A DNA stretch of 64,000 nt from Cobetia marina. Lineage in GTDB: Bacteria > Pseudomonadota > Gammaproteobacteria > Pseudomonadales > Halomonadaceae. The stretch is taken from the NCBI RefSeq assembly GCF_001720485.1, contig NZ_CP017114.1, positions 1,488,001 through 1,552,000 of the forward strand. Direction: 5' to 3'. Each line of letters opens with the position of its first letter. The first letter of the stretch is position 1. Position numbers and translations under genes: made by a program. The notes beneath the pieces are model-generated. The model had not been told where the DNA came from. It ran no database searches and was given only the letters and a program-made list of their open reading frames with translations. This document shows positions 36,734-46,013 of the stretch, in pieces.

Positions 36734-38179
36734 ATGAAAGGCATCTTGCGCAAGATAGGTAAGCATAAGTTATTGCCAGTCGTATTTTCCGTTATTTCGC
36801 TTCTGGTTGGTAGTATGGTAACCGGTTCTGTCACTTCATTCACGATAGCCATATTTGCACTAGTATGCGGGTTGCAATTCCTGACGGGAAAATCAGCAAA
36901 GCTAGAGTATTATCTGTCTGGCTTGGAAGTCAAAGTGGCTTCCAATGAAAACTCTATTGGTAAATACGGGCAGAAAATCAATTTTGCTGCCTCACTTGTA
37001 CCGTTATTGACAAGTCAATTGGGTTTATATGTACTCCCTATAGTACTACTATATATCGTGACTTCGCTGATTGTCGCATGGCCGGTCATCCTCAAATTAT
37101 TCAATAGAAAAAAGATAAGAGCGTATGCCGTGAAGGTGCTTGAGACAAAGCGTCCGACCGTCGCCGTGTACGTAACTGGAATGAAGGGGGTCGCATATCA
37201 AATCAACCAATGGCTTCCTGTATTGGAAAAGCTGGATCAGCCAGTGATTATCATACTTCGTGAGGCTGATATTTTCTCAGGGATGCTGCCTACGGATATT
37301 CTTACAGTAACGGCTAGAACACAGATCGATCTTGAGGCCATATTGGGCGGGGCTACCTCCGTAAAGAAAGTATTATATCCCGCCAATACGATGAAAAATG
37401 TGCAAGCATTGCGTTATCACCACCTGGATCATATTTTCATTAATCATGGTGAGAGTGATAAAGCCGTTAACCAAAGCAAATTGCTGATGGCCTATGATTA
37501 TCTGTTTGTGGCTGGCCCTCTCTCGGAAGAGCGTTTGAGAGCTGCAGGGCTTCCGCTGAGAGAAGGGCAGGTGTTACATGTTGGACGTCCTCAAGCGGAA
37601 ATGGCGCTGAAATATCAAAAGGAGATAAATAGAATAAACACTATTCTGTATGCTCCTACTTGGGAAGGGCATGTCAAGAAAGTTGATTACAGCTCCATTG
37701 GAGAATTAGGTTACAAGTTATGTAAAGAAATTATAGAGCATGATAGTTTTTCACTAATATTCAAGCCTCATCCTTATACTGGTAGTATAAGCAGTACTCA
37801 TAAGTATTGGTTAAGCAAGATCCTGAAGTTGTGCGAAGATCATGGTGTTGAAGTGCTGGATGAAAATAACTCACTGCATTGCGCAATGAACTCAAGCGAT
37901 ATATTGGTGTGTGATATTTCAAGCGTATTGAATGAATATCTTGTTACAGGGAAACCTATCATTCTTTGTAATACCCAATCACTTGATTTTGAACAATTGC
38001 ATTCAGAGTATCCTTCTGCTGCGGCAGCTAGCCTTGTCAATGTAGAAAGTAATATTGTAGATGTCATACAACTGATTGAAAGAGAAGATCCACTCCAAGC
38101 ATCAAGACAGAGGTTGAGAGTTTCTTCCTTGGGTGATCGGATAGATGATCCTTTGAGTATGTTCAAGTCACTACTATAG
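36734..38179 (+). CDS. CDP-glycerol glycerophosphotransferase-like protein, membrane-anchored
   Basis: A 481-residue protein. The first 130 residues carry two hydrophobic stretches (about 12-55 and 90-125), followed by a GT-B-like domain. NHGESDKAVNQSKLLMAYDYLFVAGP near residue 237, YAPTWEG, FKPHPYTG and CDISSVLNEYL match the teichoic acid TagB/TagF catalytic region (HG, PHP and D-SS motifs). It probably transfers glycerol phosphate from CDP-glycerol, as a primase or polymerase, at the inner membrane. It is the first gene after the ops element. Low GC compared with the rest of the window indicates horizontal acquisition. Confidence 0.78.
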   Translation: MKGILRKIGKHKLLPVVFSVISLLVGSMVTGSVTSFTIAIFALVCGLQFLTGKSAKLEYYLSGLEVKVASNENSIGKYGQKINFAASLVPLLTSQLGLYVLPIVLLYIVTSLIVAWPVILKLFNRKKIRAYAVKVLETKRPTVAVYVTGMKGVAYQINQWLPVLEKLDQPVIIILREADIFSGMLPTDILTVTARTQIDLEAILGGATSVKKVLYPANTMKNVQALRYHHLDHIFINHGESDKAVNQSKLLMAYDYLFVAGPLSEERLRAAGLPLREGQVLHVGRPQAEMALKYQKEINRINTILYAPTWEGHVKKVDYSSIGELGYKLCKEIIEHDSFSLIFKPHPYTGSISSTHKYWLSKILKLCEDHGVEVLDENNSLHCAMNSSDILVCDISSVLNEYLVTGKPIILCNTQSLDFEQLHSEYPSAAAASLVNVESNIVDVIQLIEREDPLQASRQRLRVSSLGDRIDDPLSMFKSLL

Positions 38180-38194
38180 TATGGATGTTGTCGC

Positions 38195-38962
38195 ATGAAT
38201 TTTTTCACTCATTTCAAGATAATGCTTGCAACATGGTCGTTAATAAATAAAGAGTCTCCTTACTTTATCGGTGGTGCATTCTTTTTAGCAACATCCAGGC
38301 TGTTTCAACTGGCTGCTTTTTTCCTACCATTGAAGATACTTATCTTGGTCTCATCGGATGTTAAGCCAAGCTACATGCAAATATTACCATTTGACTTTGG
38401 TTTGAACGAAGCTGTTGTAATTTTTTCCTGCCTTGTTCCTATTGTCTATATCATGTATATAGTATGTGGGGTAATAAGTCGAAGAAGCCTCGACTATAGT
38501 CAATCTATCTTCATTGAAAATAGTGCTATTCCATCCAAAGATAAAAAAGCTAACAAGCTTAAAAAGATGCATGGACACATCGGAAAAGCAGCATCTGAAT
38601 TCATTTTAATTTCGTTATCCATGTTGCTGGTGTTAATGGTAAGTATCTCTACTGCATTAATATTGCTATTAATGATGATAATCACGATAGCTGCTATGTT
38701 CAAGATAGCGATATTCATGAAAGATACTGACAGGACTCATTACTTCAAGTTGCATCGGAAGCAATGTATAGAATATGCTACTTCTGCAAATTTTATATTG
38801 GTATTTGTTGTCATCCTGACTCAGGTGATGTACTTGGGGATGGGAGTAATCGTAGCAATTTACGTATTACTGATATCACGAATGCTATTCCAAGCACTTC
38901 AGCGTTACTGTATAGAGTTGATGTATATCGATGTTGATTTATTAGGTTCAAATATGAGATGA
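38195..38962 (+). CDS. Unknown six-helix membrane protein of the polymer operon
   Basis: A 255-residue protein with about six hydrophobic helices (around residues 24-50, 68-92, 132-152, 153-172, 197-215 and 213-235) and a basic cytoplasmic loop near 115-125. The arrangement resembles the membrane half of an exporter-type ABC protein, but there is no ATPase domain, and I do not recognise a family. It lies 15 bases after the first glycerophosphotransferase-like gene. A role in exporting or anchoring the polymer is inference only. Codon use is AT-rich like its neighbours. Confidence 0.7.
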   Translation: MNFFTHFKIMLATWSLINKESPYFIGGAFFLATSRLFQLAAFFLPLKILILVSSDVKPSYMQILPFDFGLNEAVVIFSCLVPIVYIMYIVCGVISRRSLDYSQSIFIENSAIPSKDKKANKLKKMHGHIGKAASEFILISLSMLLVLMVSISTALILLLMMIITIAAMFKIAIFMKDTDRTHYFKLHRKQCIEYATSANFILVFVVILTQVMYLGMGVIVAIYVLLISRMLFQALQRYCIELMYIDVDLLGSNMR

Positions 38963-39096
38963 ATAATTCATATCGTCGATTATATCTCGACTAAACTAAA
39001 TCAAAAAACGCAAGTGGTTAAGCCGAATTGTGCCACCATCTTTTATAAGATGGCAACGTCATTTCTAGCGTCAAGTTTCACATACTGGAATAAGTA

Positions 39097-41037
39097 ATGA
39101 ACCAGGTATCGTATACTGTATCCTCTCCCGCTTCTGCAATGGATGATATTGAAGACATTATTGTTGCGACCTATGACAGTAATGTTTTGGTCATAAGTGA
39201 TCGAACTCACTCAAGGTTTATATCCTTGAATATAGATAAACTGTTGGGGGTTGATAAGATAGCATTCAAGGTTCGACTGAAGCAAAATGAGATGAATAAG
39301 ATATTATTGGTACAGGAGCTGCCTGCTACTGATGAGATCTTGATCGTTTATTCTAACAAGCACTCATTGAGTTGCCTGAGAAAAGCCAATAAAGGTAATC
39401 ACCCATTAAAGCAGTTTGTGAAGGTCAAGTTTAAGATTCTAAATCTATATGTAAGTAAGAATAAGGTTGCGTTGACTTACGTTGCATTTATTTCAAATCC
39501 ATACAATTTGAATATTTCGAATACAAGAATCTATCTTGACGATAATAATGTACTTCCTGTGGAGATTCCGGTTGGGAAGTCATTTGTAAAATCCAAGCTT
39601 AAATTGTTGAGTTTGGTGAAGATAGCCAAGTTTGGAATGCCAAGTTTATTGAAAGGTGGAGAGCCACCTATCAATAGCCAAGTTAAAATGGCACTCGATA
39701 TTGACGGTGACACTGCAGTCTATCCTTCACAGACCCTAAAGATACATAAACAAAAAAACAGAAGATTGTACAGTGTGCCTGTTTCAACATGCTACACTGA
39801 AAATTTTGCAGTTCACTTTAGACGTACTTATAATGGGACACCGACCCTGGTAAGACGCCAAAAAAATGCAATTGAGGATGATTTCAAATTCAGGTTATTC
39901 GAATCGAGACCAATTAGCTTCTTGCTGTATCATATGGGCAGATTTTCCAGGTCCATTAGTGATGTGAATCATAATATCTACTTTGAGAAATATGCTTGTA
40001 AAGCAGAGGAGGGTGCTTATAATCTTTTCTGCAAAACAACAAACAGTAAAAATTCTAAGAATTACTATGTCATTGACGAAGAGTCAGATGATTATGCTGA
40101 TATCAAACATAATGACAAGGTATTGAAGAAGTATTCTTATAGCTATTACTGGCACTTGTTTAGAGCAAATTATTTTATCTCTACTGAAGCTCCAGCTCAC
40201 GTAAATTTATTGAGAAGTAATAACAAGTATGTAAGAAGAAAGTTGATAACAACACCGTTTGTCTTCTTGCAGCATGGAATTACATATTTGAAGAACCACG
40301 ATAGAAAGGGGGTTTACGCGAAAAATAGAGAAGCAGAGCCAGCTTATATGGTAGTGAGTAGTGAAAAAGAAAAAAAAGTCGTCTCAGAAATGTTGCGCCT
40401 TCCTGAAGATAGATTATTGAATGTTGGTATGCCTGCATTTGATGATGTTGAGTATTCAAGTATCAACGATCTTACTGATGATGTTTTGACTATCATGTTG
40501 ACTTGGAAACCATATGAAGAGCATTTGAATGATTTCACGGCGACAAGTTATTACCGTAATACTGTTGCAGTCGCTCATCTGCTAAAAGCAAAGTTACCTG
40601 CACTCAATATTCGAGTAGTTGCTCATCCGAAAGTATATGATGCTTTATGTCGCACAGATTTAAAGGATCAGCTATGGGTGGGTAAAATTTCTGATGCCCT
40701 GAAAGATACTAAGCTACTAATCACTGACTATTCTTCAGTCTGCTATAATTCATTTTACCGCGGCGCAGGTGTAATTTTCTTTCAACCAGATATTGTAGAT
40801 TATGAACGCGAAACAGGCCCTTTGGTACCGCAGGAACATGAATATATCGGTTATAGAAGTTATTCTATTGAGGGGCTTAATGAAATTATCGATAGTGCGA
40901 TATCTAACAATAAAATAAACCTTTCCTATGTACGAACTACTGAGCACGAGTTTAGATATAAAGAGATCAATCAGTTTAGCGATGGCAACAATATCGATAG
41001 GCTGTTTAGTGCCCTTACTTCACTCAAGATTATTTGA
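39097..41037 (+). CDS. CDP-glycerol glycerophosphotransferase family protein (TagF-like)
   Basis: A 646-residue protein. The N-terminal 240 residues are beta-rich and not recognised. From about residue 290 it follows the Glyphos_transf pattern: YFISTEAPAHVN, FLQHGITYLKNHDRK (catalytic His), VGMPAFDDV, LTWKPYEEH, AHPKVY and LLITDYSSVCYNSFYR. The best-known members polymerise poly(glycerol phosphate) or add glycerol phosphate in wall teichoic acid and in some Gram-negative capsules. It has no membrane segment. Base composition is strongly AT-rich. Confidence 0.82.
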   Translation: MNQVSYTVSSPASAMDDIEDIIVATYDSNVLVISDRTHSRFISLNIDKLLGVDKIAFKVRLKQNEMNKILLVQELPATDEILIVYSNKHSLSCLRKANKGNHPLKQFVKVKFKILNLYVSKNKVALTYVAFISNPYNLNISNTRIYLDDNNVLPVEIPVGKSFVKSKLKLLSLVKIAKFGMPSLLKGGEPPINSQVKMALDIDGDTAVYPSQTLKIHKQKNRRLYSVPVSTCYTENFAVHFRRTYNGTPTLVRRQKNAIEDDFKFRLFESRPISFLLYHMGRFSRSISDVNHNIYFEKYACKAEEGAYNLFCKTTNSKNSKNYYVIDEESDDYADIKHNDKVLKKYSYSYYWHLFRANYFISTEAPAHVNLLRSNNKYVRRKLITTPFVFLQHGITYLKNHDRKGVYAKNREAEPAYMVVSSEKEKKVVSEMLRLPEDRLLNVGMPAFDDVEYSSINDLTDDVLTIMLTWKPYEEHLNDFTATSYYRNTVAVAHLLKAKLPALNIRVVAHPKVYDALCRTDLKDQLWVGKISDALKDTKLLITDYSSVCYNSFYRGAGVIFFQPDIVDYERETGPLVPQEHEYIGYRSYSIEGLNEIIDSAISNNKINLSYVRTTEHEFRYKEINQFSDGNNIDRLFSALTSLKII

Positions 41038-41126
41038 TATCAAGCAGATGTGATAAGGGTGAATGGATATTAGCTTCCACCTTGATAATGCCTGAATAGG
41101 GTTAAGCTATGATGAGGTTATATTAG

Positions 41127-41621
41127 ATGAAGCATAACCCAATAGATATTTCACATGAGAGTGTGAAAACGGTTATTACCTATGGCACGTTTGATATGTT
41201 CCATATCGGGCATCTCAATCTCCTGAAGCGTCTCAGTGAGAGAGGTGATCGTCTGATAGTCGGTGTGTCAACTGATGAGTTCAACTTGCTGAAAGGCAAG
41301 AAGACACTGATTCCCTACGATCAGCGTGCCAAGATCGTGGAAGCGATCGATTGTGTAGATCTCGTGATTCCTGAAAACGACTGGGAGCAAAAAGTACGCG
41401 ACGTCAAGGAATATAATGTCGATACTTTCGCAATAGGGGAAGATTGGAAAGGGGAGTTCGACTTTCTGCAGGAATATTGTGAAGTGCTGTATATGGAGCG
41501 CACCAAGGATATATCCACGACGGATCTGAAACGCTCACTGAAGCGGTTCTTGTCAATTCCTCATGAAGATCTCATCAAGGCTTTCGAAGTCTTGGAATTG
41601 CTCCGTAGAGATCTTGAATAA
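41127..41621 (+). CDS. Glycerol-3-phosphate cytidylyltransferase (TagD/GCT type)
   Basis: A 164-residue nucleotidyltransferase, slightly longer than TagD (about 129-132). YGTFDMFHIGHLNLLKR at about residues 19-35 holds the HxGH motif (H26, H29), and RTKDISTTDLK is the RTxGISTT-type motif that binds the triphosphate. It makes CDP-glycerol from glycerol 3-phosphate and CTP, the donor needed by the two glycerophosphotransferase-like proteins upstream. The last 30 residues are an additional helical extension. Confidence 0.88.
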   Translation: MKHNPIDISHESVKTVITYGTFDMFHIGHLNLLKRLSERGDRLIVGVSTDEFNLLKGKKTLIPYDQRAKIVEAIDCVDLVIPENDWEQKVRDVKEYNVDTFAIGEDWKGEFDFLQEYCEVLYMERTKDISTTDLKRSLKRFLSIPHEDLIKAFEVLELLRRDLE

Positions 41622-41640
41622 TGATGATGTTACAAACGCT

Positions 41641-43026
41641 ATGAAAGTTCAAAATCGCGTCTTGAGTGGCTATACCATGTATACCACTGAATTGGTACGC
41701 CTGGTCGATTTCTGTATTATCTTTCTGGCAGGGTTCAGTGCACACTGGTTCCATTTTGGGGGACTGGATGTTTCCGAGAGATATGGTTGGGGCATGTTGC
41801 TGGGGGGGATATTAGCTCTTCTGGTACTGCCGCATTTCAATATCTATCGTTCCTGGAGAGGACAAGTCCGCTTCCGCCTGGTATTCCAGATCATGGCCGG
41901 ATACATGATGTTGGGAGGGCTGTTGGCGCTGGTCATGTTCATGACCAAGACAGGTGACAAGTTCTCCCGGCTGTGGGTTGGCTATTGGATGGTAAGTGCT
42001 ACGACATACTCCATCCTGATTCGTGCGATTGCTTATCCTGTTCTCAACCATCTGCGAGCCAAGGGCAAGAACCGCAAAAGCGTCCTCTTGATTGGTGATG
42101 CCTTGACCTGTGTTGGTGCAGTGCGTCAGCTGGCCAAGATCCCGACAGCAGGCTTTGATGTAGAACGAGTCATCTTGACTGGGGGGATTGAGCATTGGGG
42201 GTGGAGCGCAATTGAGCCAGAGCGCTACCAGCCTGACCAACAGATCGTCCATCAGGAGCAGGAAGTCTGGATCTGTCTCCCATTGACGCAAGGTAACCTG
42301 GTTCGTGATATCCAGTCAGAGTTGAGCCTGACGACCTGCAATGTGCGTTACATGCCCGATATGCGTGATTTTCGCCTTATCAACCATGATGTATCAGATG
42401 TTGCCGGTCTGTTCATGCTTGATCTGAGTTGCAGTCGCATGTCGCTGGGGGCAAAGCTTCTCAAGTGGATCGAGGATCGCCTGCTGTCATTGATCATCGT
42501 GATTCTGCTGTCACCTTTATTGGCGCTTATCGCGCTATTGGTGAAATGTACCTCTGCGGGCCCGGTGTTCTATACCCAGGAAAGGGTCGGGTTGAACGGA
42601 AAGCCCTTCAAGATGCTGAAATTCCGCTCGATGCCAGTCGACAGTGAAAAGGGTGGGGTGCAGTGGGGAAATGCCCAGGCGAAACGAACTACCCTTGTGG
42701 GCAGGTTCCTTCGCAAGACCAGCCTGGATGAGTTGCCGCAGTTCCTCAACGTGCTCAAAGGTGACATGTCAATCGTGGGGCCGCGTCCGGAACGCACGAT
42801 CTTCGTCGAAAAACTTCGTCACGAAATTCCTGGTTATATGCAAAAGCACATGGTCAAGGCCGGTATCACGGGCTGGGCACAGATCAATGGTTGGCGAGGC
42901 GATACGGACCTGGCCAAGCGAATTGAATGCGACCTGTGGTATGTAGAGCATTGGTCATTATGGCTGGACTTACGTATCATCATGCTGACTCTCTTCAAGG
43001 GTTTGATCCATAAACATGCGTACTGA
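41641..43026 (+). CDS. Undecaprenyl-phosphate sugar phosphotransferase (WcaJ/WbaP type)
   Basis: 461 residues from ATG 41641. Four N-terminal helices (about residues 15-125) are followed by a CoA-binding-like domain, a fifth hydrophobic segment (about 285-305) and the bacterial sugar transferase domain, with FRSMPVDSEKGG, LRKTSLDELPQFLNVLKGDMSIVGPRPER and a final GLIHKHAY. It transfers a hexose 1-phosphate to undecaprenyl phosphate and so starts assembly of a lipid-linked glycan. GC content is higher than in the genes before it, so the operon is a mosaic. Confidence 0.9.
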   Translation: MKVQNRVLSGYTMYTTELVRLVDFCIIFLAGFSAHWFHFGGLDVSERYGWGMLLGGILALLVLPHFNIYRSWRGQVRFRLVFQIMAGYMMLGGLLALVMFMTKTGDKFSRLWVGYWMVSATTYSILIRAIAYPVLNHLRAKGKNRKSVLLIGDALTCVGAVRQLAKIPTAGFDVERVILTGGIEHWGWSAIEPERYQPDQQIVHQEQEVWICLPLTQGNLVRDIQSELSLTTCNVRYMPDMRDFRLINHDVSDVAGLFMLDLSCSRMSLGAKLLKWIEDRLLSLIIVILLSPLLALIALLVKCTSAGPVFYTQERVGLNGKPFKMLKFRSMPVDSEKGGVQWGNAQAKRTTLVGRFLRKTSLDELPQFLNVLKGDMSIVGPRPERTIFVEKLRHEIPGYMQKHMVKAGITGWAQINGWRGDTDLAKRIECDLWYVEHWSLWLDLRIIMLTLFKGLIHKHAY

Positions 43027-43044
43027 CACATTGGTGAAAGTGAA

Positions 43045-44328
43045 ATGAATATCGAAGTCGAAAAATCCTATCGGCTTCTACGGTTTTTGAATAAACCACG
43101 CCACCCATTACTTCGTTATCCTTTGGCCTTGTTATCCGGCATTGGTGTGTGGATGTTGGGTGCGCCTCTGGCCGTAGCGGCAGACAGTATCAAGCTCGCA
43201 TCGCGAAGCAATGGACTGAAAATCGTCGTGCGGCGAGGCATCTGGTTTGCGCATACCGGGTGGCTGCCAGTGTCGACCAGGTCTGATTTCTTTTTCGATA
43301 TTTCTGAAGAAATGTCTACCAAGGCGGCCGACTGCCTCATTGCCTGGTTGGCTGACAACCAGCGCATCACTGACTTTGAGCGCCATATCTGGCAGGCTGA
43401 TCTGCATGGTGGGAAGCTGGAAAAAGCCGATTTCTCAGAGTGTGATAATGATCGTGATACGTCTACCAGCAGTCTGGTCATCTCTCCGCAAGACTCACTC
43501 TGGCAATATGACAAATCCTTCTGCGCCAGCGTCAATCATGCATTGTCGATCATCAGCGCTGACTTGGACAATCCGACAGCAGCGCCTGTCGTGGCGCATA
43601 AGTTCCAGAAGTCAGCGCAGTCGTTTGACAAGAATGATGCCTATCGCACGATCAAGGATTGCGATAGTTTGATGGGTAGCCTTGAGTGGCCCTGGTATGT
43701 CATCAGTGGCACGCTTCTTGGAGCCGTGAGAGAACAGGATTTCCTGGGACATGACTACGATATTGATATCGGTGTCGACGCCAAGGACTTCGATATCAAG
43801 CAACTTCGAGATGCTGTTGCTGGATCCGACAATACCTGGTTCATAAAGTCAGAAAGTTATTGTACTTTCCGGGAAGTCGTATCCGAGCGTGCCGTGCGAT
43901 ATTCCAGATTGACTCAGCCGATACTTGTCAAACTCGTGCACCATACCGGCCTTGTCGCTGACCTTTTTGTTCATGTGCAAGAGGGGAGCGTCGTCTGGCA
44001 TGGCTCCGCTATCCACCGGTGGGACAACTCGGAGTTTTCGTTGACTGACTACACCTTGGGCAGTCAGGTAGTCAAAGGTGCTGCAGATGCAGATCGTTAC
44101 TTGACTGAGAACTATGGCGATTGGCGTACCCCCGTGACGCGTTTCGATTGTAGTATTGATCCTCCCAATATCCGTTATTCTCGAACTGCGCGTTCAATCA
44201 CGTACTTGAGCAAGGTCATTTATCGCTATCTGCTTGACGGTGATGTCGAGAAGGCACGTCAATACCTTTCTGCACTGGAAAGCGATGGGATGATCCTCAA
44301 GCAAGACGGTGTCTATCGTTATTGTTAG
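43045..44328 (+). CDS. LicD-like phosphotransferase
   Basis: A 427-residue protein. The N-terminal 200 residues are not recognised and include one hydrophobic segment (about 30-50). The motif YVISGTLLGAVRE followed by HDYDIDIGV (about residues 218-244) and the later YLTENYGDWRTP are the LicD/fukutin nucleotidyltransferase-fold signature. LicD proteins attach phosphocholine or similar phospho-groups to teichoic acids and other surface glycans. In this operon it could decorate or link the glycerol-phosphate polymer; the donor is unknown. Last gene before a strong terminator. Confidence 0.78.
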   Translation: MNIEVEKSYRLLRFLNKPRHPLLRYPLALLSGIGVWMLGAPLAVAADSIKLASRSNGLKIVVRRGIWFAHTGWLPVSTRSDFFFDISEEMSTKAADCLIAWLADNQRITDFERHIWQADLHGGKLEKADFSECDNDRDTSTSSLVISPQDSLWQYDKSFCASVNHALSIISADLDNPTAAPVVAHKFQKSAQSFDKNDAYRTIKDCDSLMGSLEWPWYVISGTLLGAVREQDFLGHDYDIDIGVDAKDFDIKQLRDAVAGSDNTWFIKSESYCTFREVVSERAVRYSRLTQPILVKLVHHTGLVADLFVHVQEGSVVWHGSAIHRWDNSEFSLTDYTLGSQVVKGAADADRYLTENYGDWRTPVTRFDCSIDPPNIRYSRTARSITYLSKVIYRYLLDGDVEKARQYLSALESDGMILKQDGVYRYC

Positions 44329-44394
44329 AGGATCGCGAAGATTCGGCTTCTCGCATCGTGGGAAGGCTGACGGTATCAAGGATATGAATGACAG

Positions 44395-44421
44395 AAGCCC
44401 GCCAAATTGGCGGGCTTTTTT
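44395..44421 (+). terminator. Terminator of the surface-polymer operon
   Basis: AAGCCCGCC pairs with GGCGGGCTT around a 5-base loop, followed by a T-run (44416-44421). It lies between this operon and the convergent catabolic cluster. Confidence 0.92.
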
Positions 44422-44426
44422 GTTTG

Positions 44427-46013
44427 TCATCGCATGACCTCCCGCTCCCCACTCACCAGTCGGCTAATGCCTTCTGCTGGAGCATGCTTGAGCTCCGGCG
44501 GGAGCAGGGCATCCGGCAGGTCCTGATAGCAGACCGGACGCAGGAAGCGGTGAATGGCGGCGGTGCCGACCGAGGTGGTGCGGCTGTCGGAGGTGGCCGG
44601 CCAGGGGCCGCCGTGCACCATGGCGTCACAGACTTCGACCCCTGTCGGCCAGCCATTGACGAGGATGCGGCCTGCACGACGCTCCAGCACTGGTAGCAAG
44701 TGGCAGGCCGCGGTGTGATCTGCCTCATCGAGATGCAGCGTGGCGGTCAGCTGGCCTTCGAGTGCACTGCAGACCTGCTTGAGCTGAGCGAGATCCACGC
44801 ATTCGATGATCAGCGAACTTGAGCCGAAGACTTCCGCCTGCATGGCCTCATTGGCAAGAAAGTCACTCGCCTGGGTGCTGAACAGCTGTGTCTGACACGG
44901 GCTGGCGATGGGGGAGTCGCTTTCACCGCTGGCCAGACAGGTGATGCCTGGCTGTTCGGACAGGCTCGCGACGCCTTGGGCATAGGCCTTGTGGATGCCG
45001 GGTGTCAGCATGGTCTGCACCGGGCTTGCCTGGATGGCAGGGATGGCCGCCTGCTTGAAGCGTTCCAGCGCTGCGCCTTTCACTGCCAATACCAGGCCCG
45101 GGTTGGTGCAGAACTGCCCGGCGCCCATGTTGAGCGAGCCGACGAAGGCCTCGCCCAGCAATTCGGCGCGGGCTTCCAGGGCCGCTGGCATCAGGATGAC
45201 CGGGTTGATGCTGCTCATTTCGGCGTAGACTGGAATCGGCTGCGGACGCGATTGGGCAAGCGTCAGCAGGGCGGTGCCCCCACTGCGCGAGCCGGTAAAG
45301 CCGACCGCCTGGATCTCGGGATGCTTGACCAGTGCCTGACCGACCTCATTGCCGGGGCCGAACAGCAACGAGAAGACGCCTTCCGGCATCTGACAACGCT
45401 GGGCGGCGCGAGCGACGGCCTGACCGACCAGTTCCGAGGTACCCGGGTGGGCCGAGTGTCCCTTGACCACGACCGGACAGCCTGCAGCCAGTGCGGAGGC
45501 GGTATCGCCGCCGGCCACCGAGAAGGCCAGCGGGAAGTTGCTGGCACCGAAGACGGCGACCGGGCCAAGCGGGATCTGACGCTGGCGAAGGTCTGCCCGC
45601 GGCAGGGGAGTGCGCTCCGGCAGTGCAGGATCGACGCGCACATCCTGCCACTCACCGCGACGCAGCACCTTGGCAAAGAGCTTGAGCTGGCCACAGGTGC
45701 GACCGCGTTCACCGTTAAGGCGTGCCTCAGGCAGGCCGGTTTCCTGCATTCCGCGCTGGGTCAGGGTATCGCCGAGTGCCTCGATCTCCTCAGCGATGGT
45801 CTCGAGGAAGATGGCTCTTTCTTCTGGCGTCGTGGCGCGATAGGCATCAAAGGCCTGGCCGGCCAGTCGGCAGGCGTCTTCCACATCCCCTGCATTGGCC
45901 CCCGGGTAGCCGGGTGCCAGGCGCTCTGCGGTGGCCGGATTGATGGCGTGGATCGCCTCGCCCTTGGCGGCGAAGCTGCGCTGTCCGATGAGCTGATGGC
46001 CGTTGAGTGTCAT
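44427..46013 (-). CDS. Aldehyde dehydrogenase, alpha-ketoglutarate semialdehyde type
   Basis: A 528-residue member of the NADP-dependent aldehyde dehydrogenases related to 2,5-dioxovalerate (ketoglutarate semialdehyde) dehydrogenase. PLGPVAVFGASNFPLAFSVAGGDTASALAAGCPVVVKGHSAHPGTS is typical of that subgroup (seen from residue about 147). The catalytic cysteine is in MGAGQFCTNPG near residue 305 and the glutamate in VYAEMSSINPV. It would oxidise the end product of sugar-acid degradation to 2-oxoglutarate. AGGAGG precedes ATG 46013, which overlaps the amidohydrolase upstream by four bases. Confidence 0.88.
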   Translation of the reverse strand: MTLNGHQLIGQRSFAAKGEAIHAINPATAERLAPGYPGANAGDVEDACRLAGQAFDAYRATTPEERAIFLETIAEEIEALGDTLTQRGMQETGLPEARLNGERGRTCGQLKLFAKVLRRGEWQDVRVDPALPERTPLPRADLRQRQIPLGPVAVFGASNFPLAFSVAGGDTASALAAGCPVVVKGHSAHPGTSELVGQAVARAAQRCQMPEGVFSLLFGPGNEVGQALVKHPEIQAVGFTGSRSGGTALLTLAQSRPQPIPVYAEMSSINPVILMPAALEARAELLGEAFVGSLNMGAGQFCTNPGLVLAVKGAALERFKQAAIPAIQASPVQTMLTPGIHKAYAQGVASLSEQPGITCLASGESDSPIASPCQTQLFSTQASDFLANEAMQAEVFGSSSLIIECVDLAQLKQVCSALEGQLTATLHLDEADHTAACHLLPVLERRAGRILVNGWPTGVEVCDAMVHGGPWPATSDSRTTSVGTAAIHRFLRPVCYQDLPDALLPPELKHAPAEGISRLVSGEREVMR

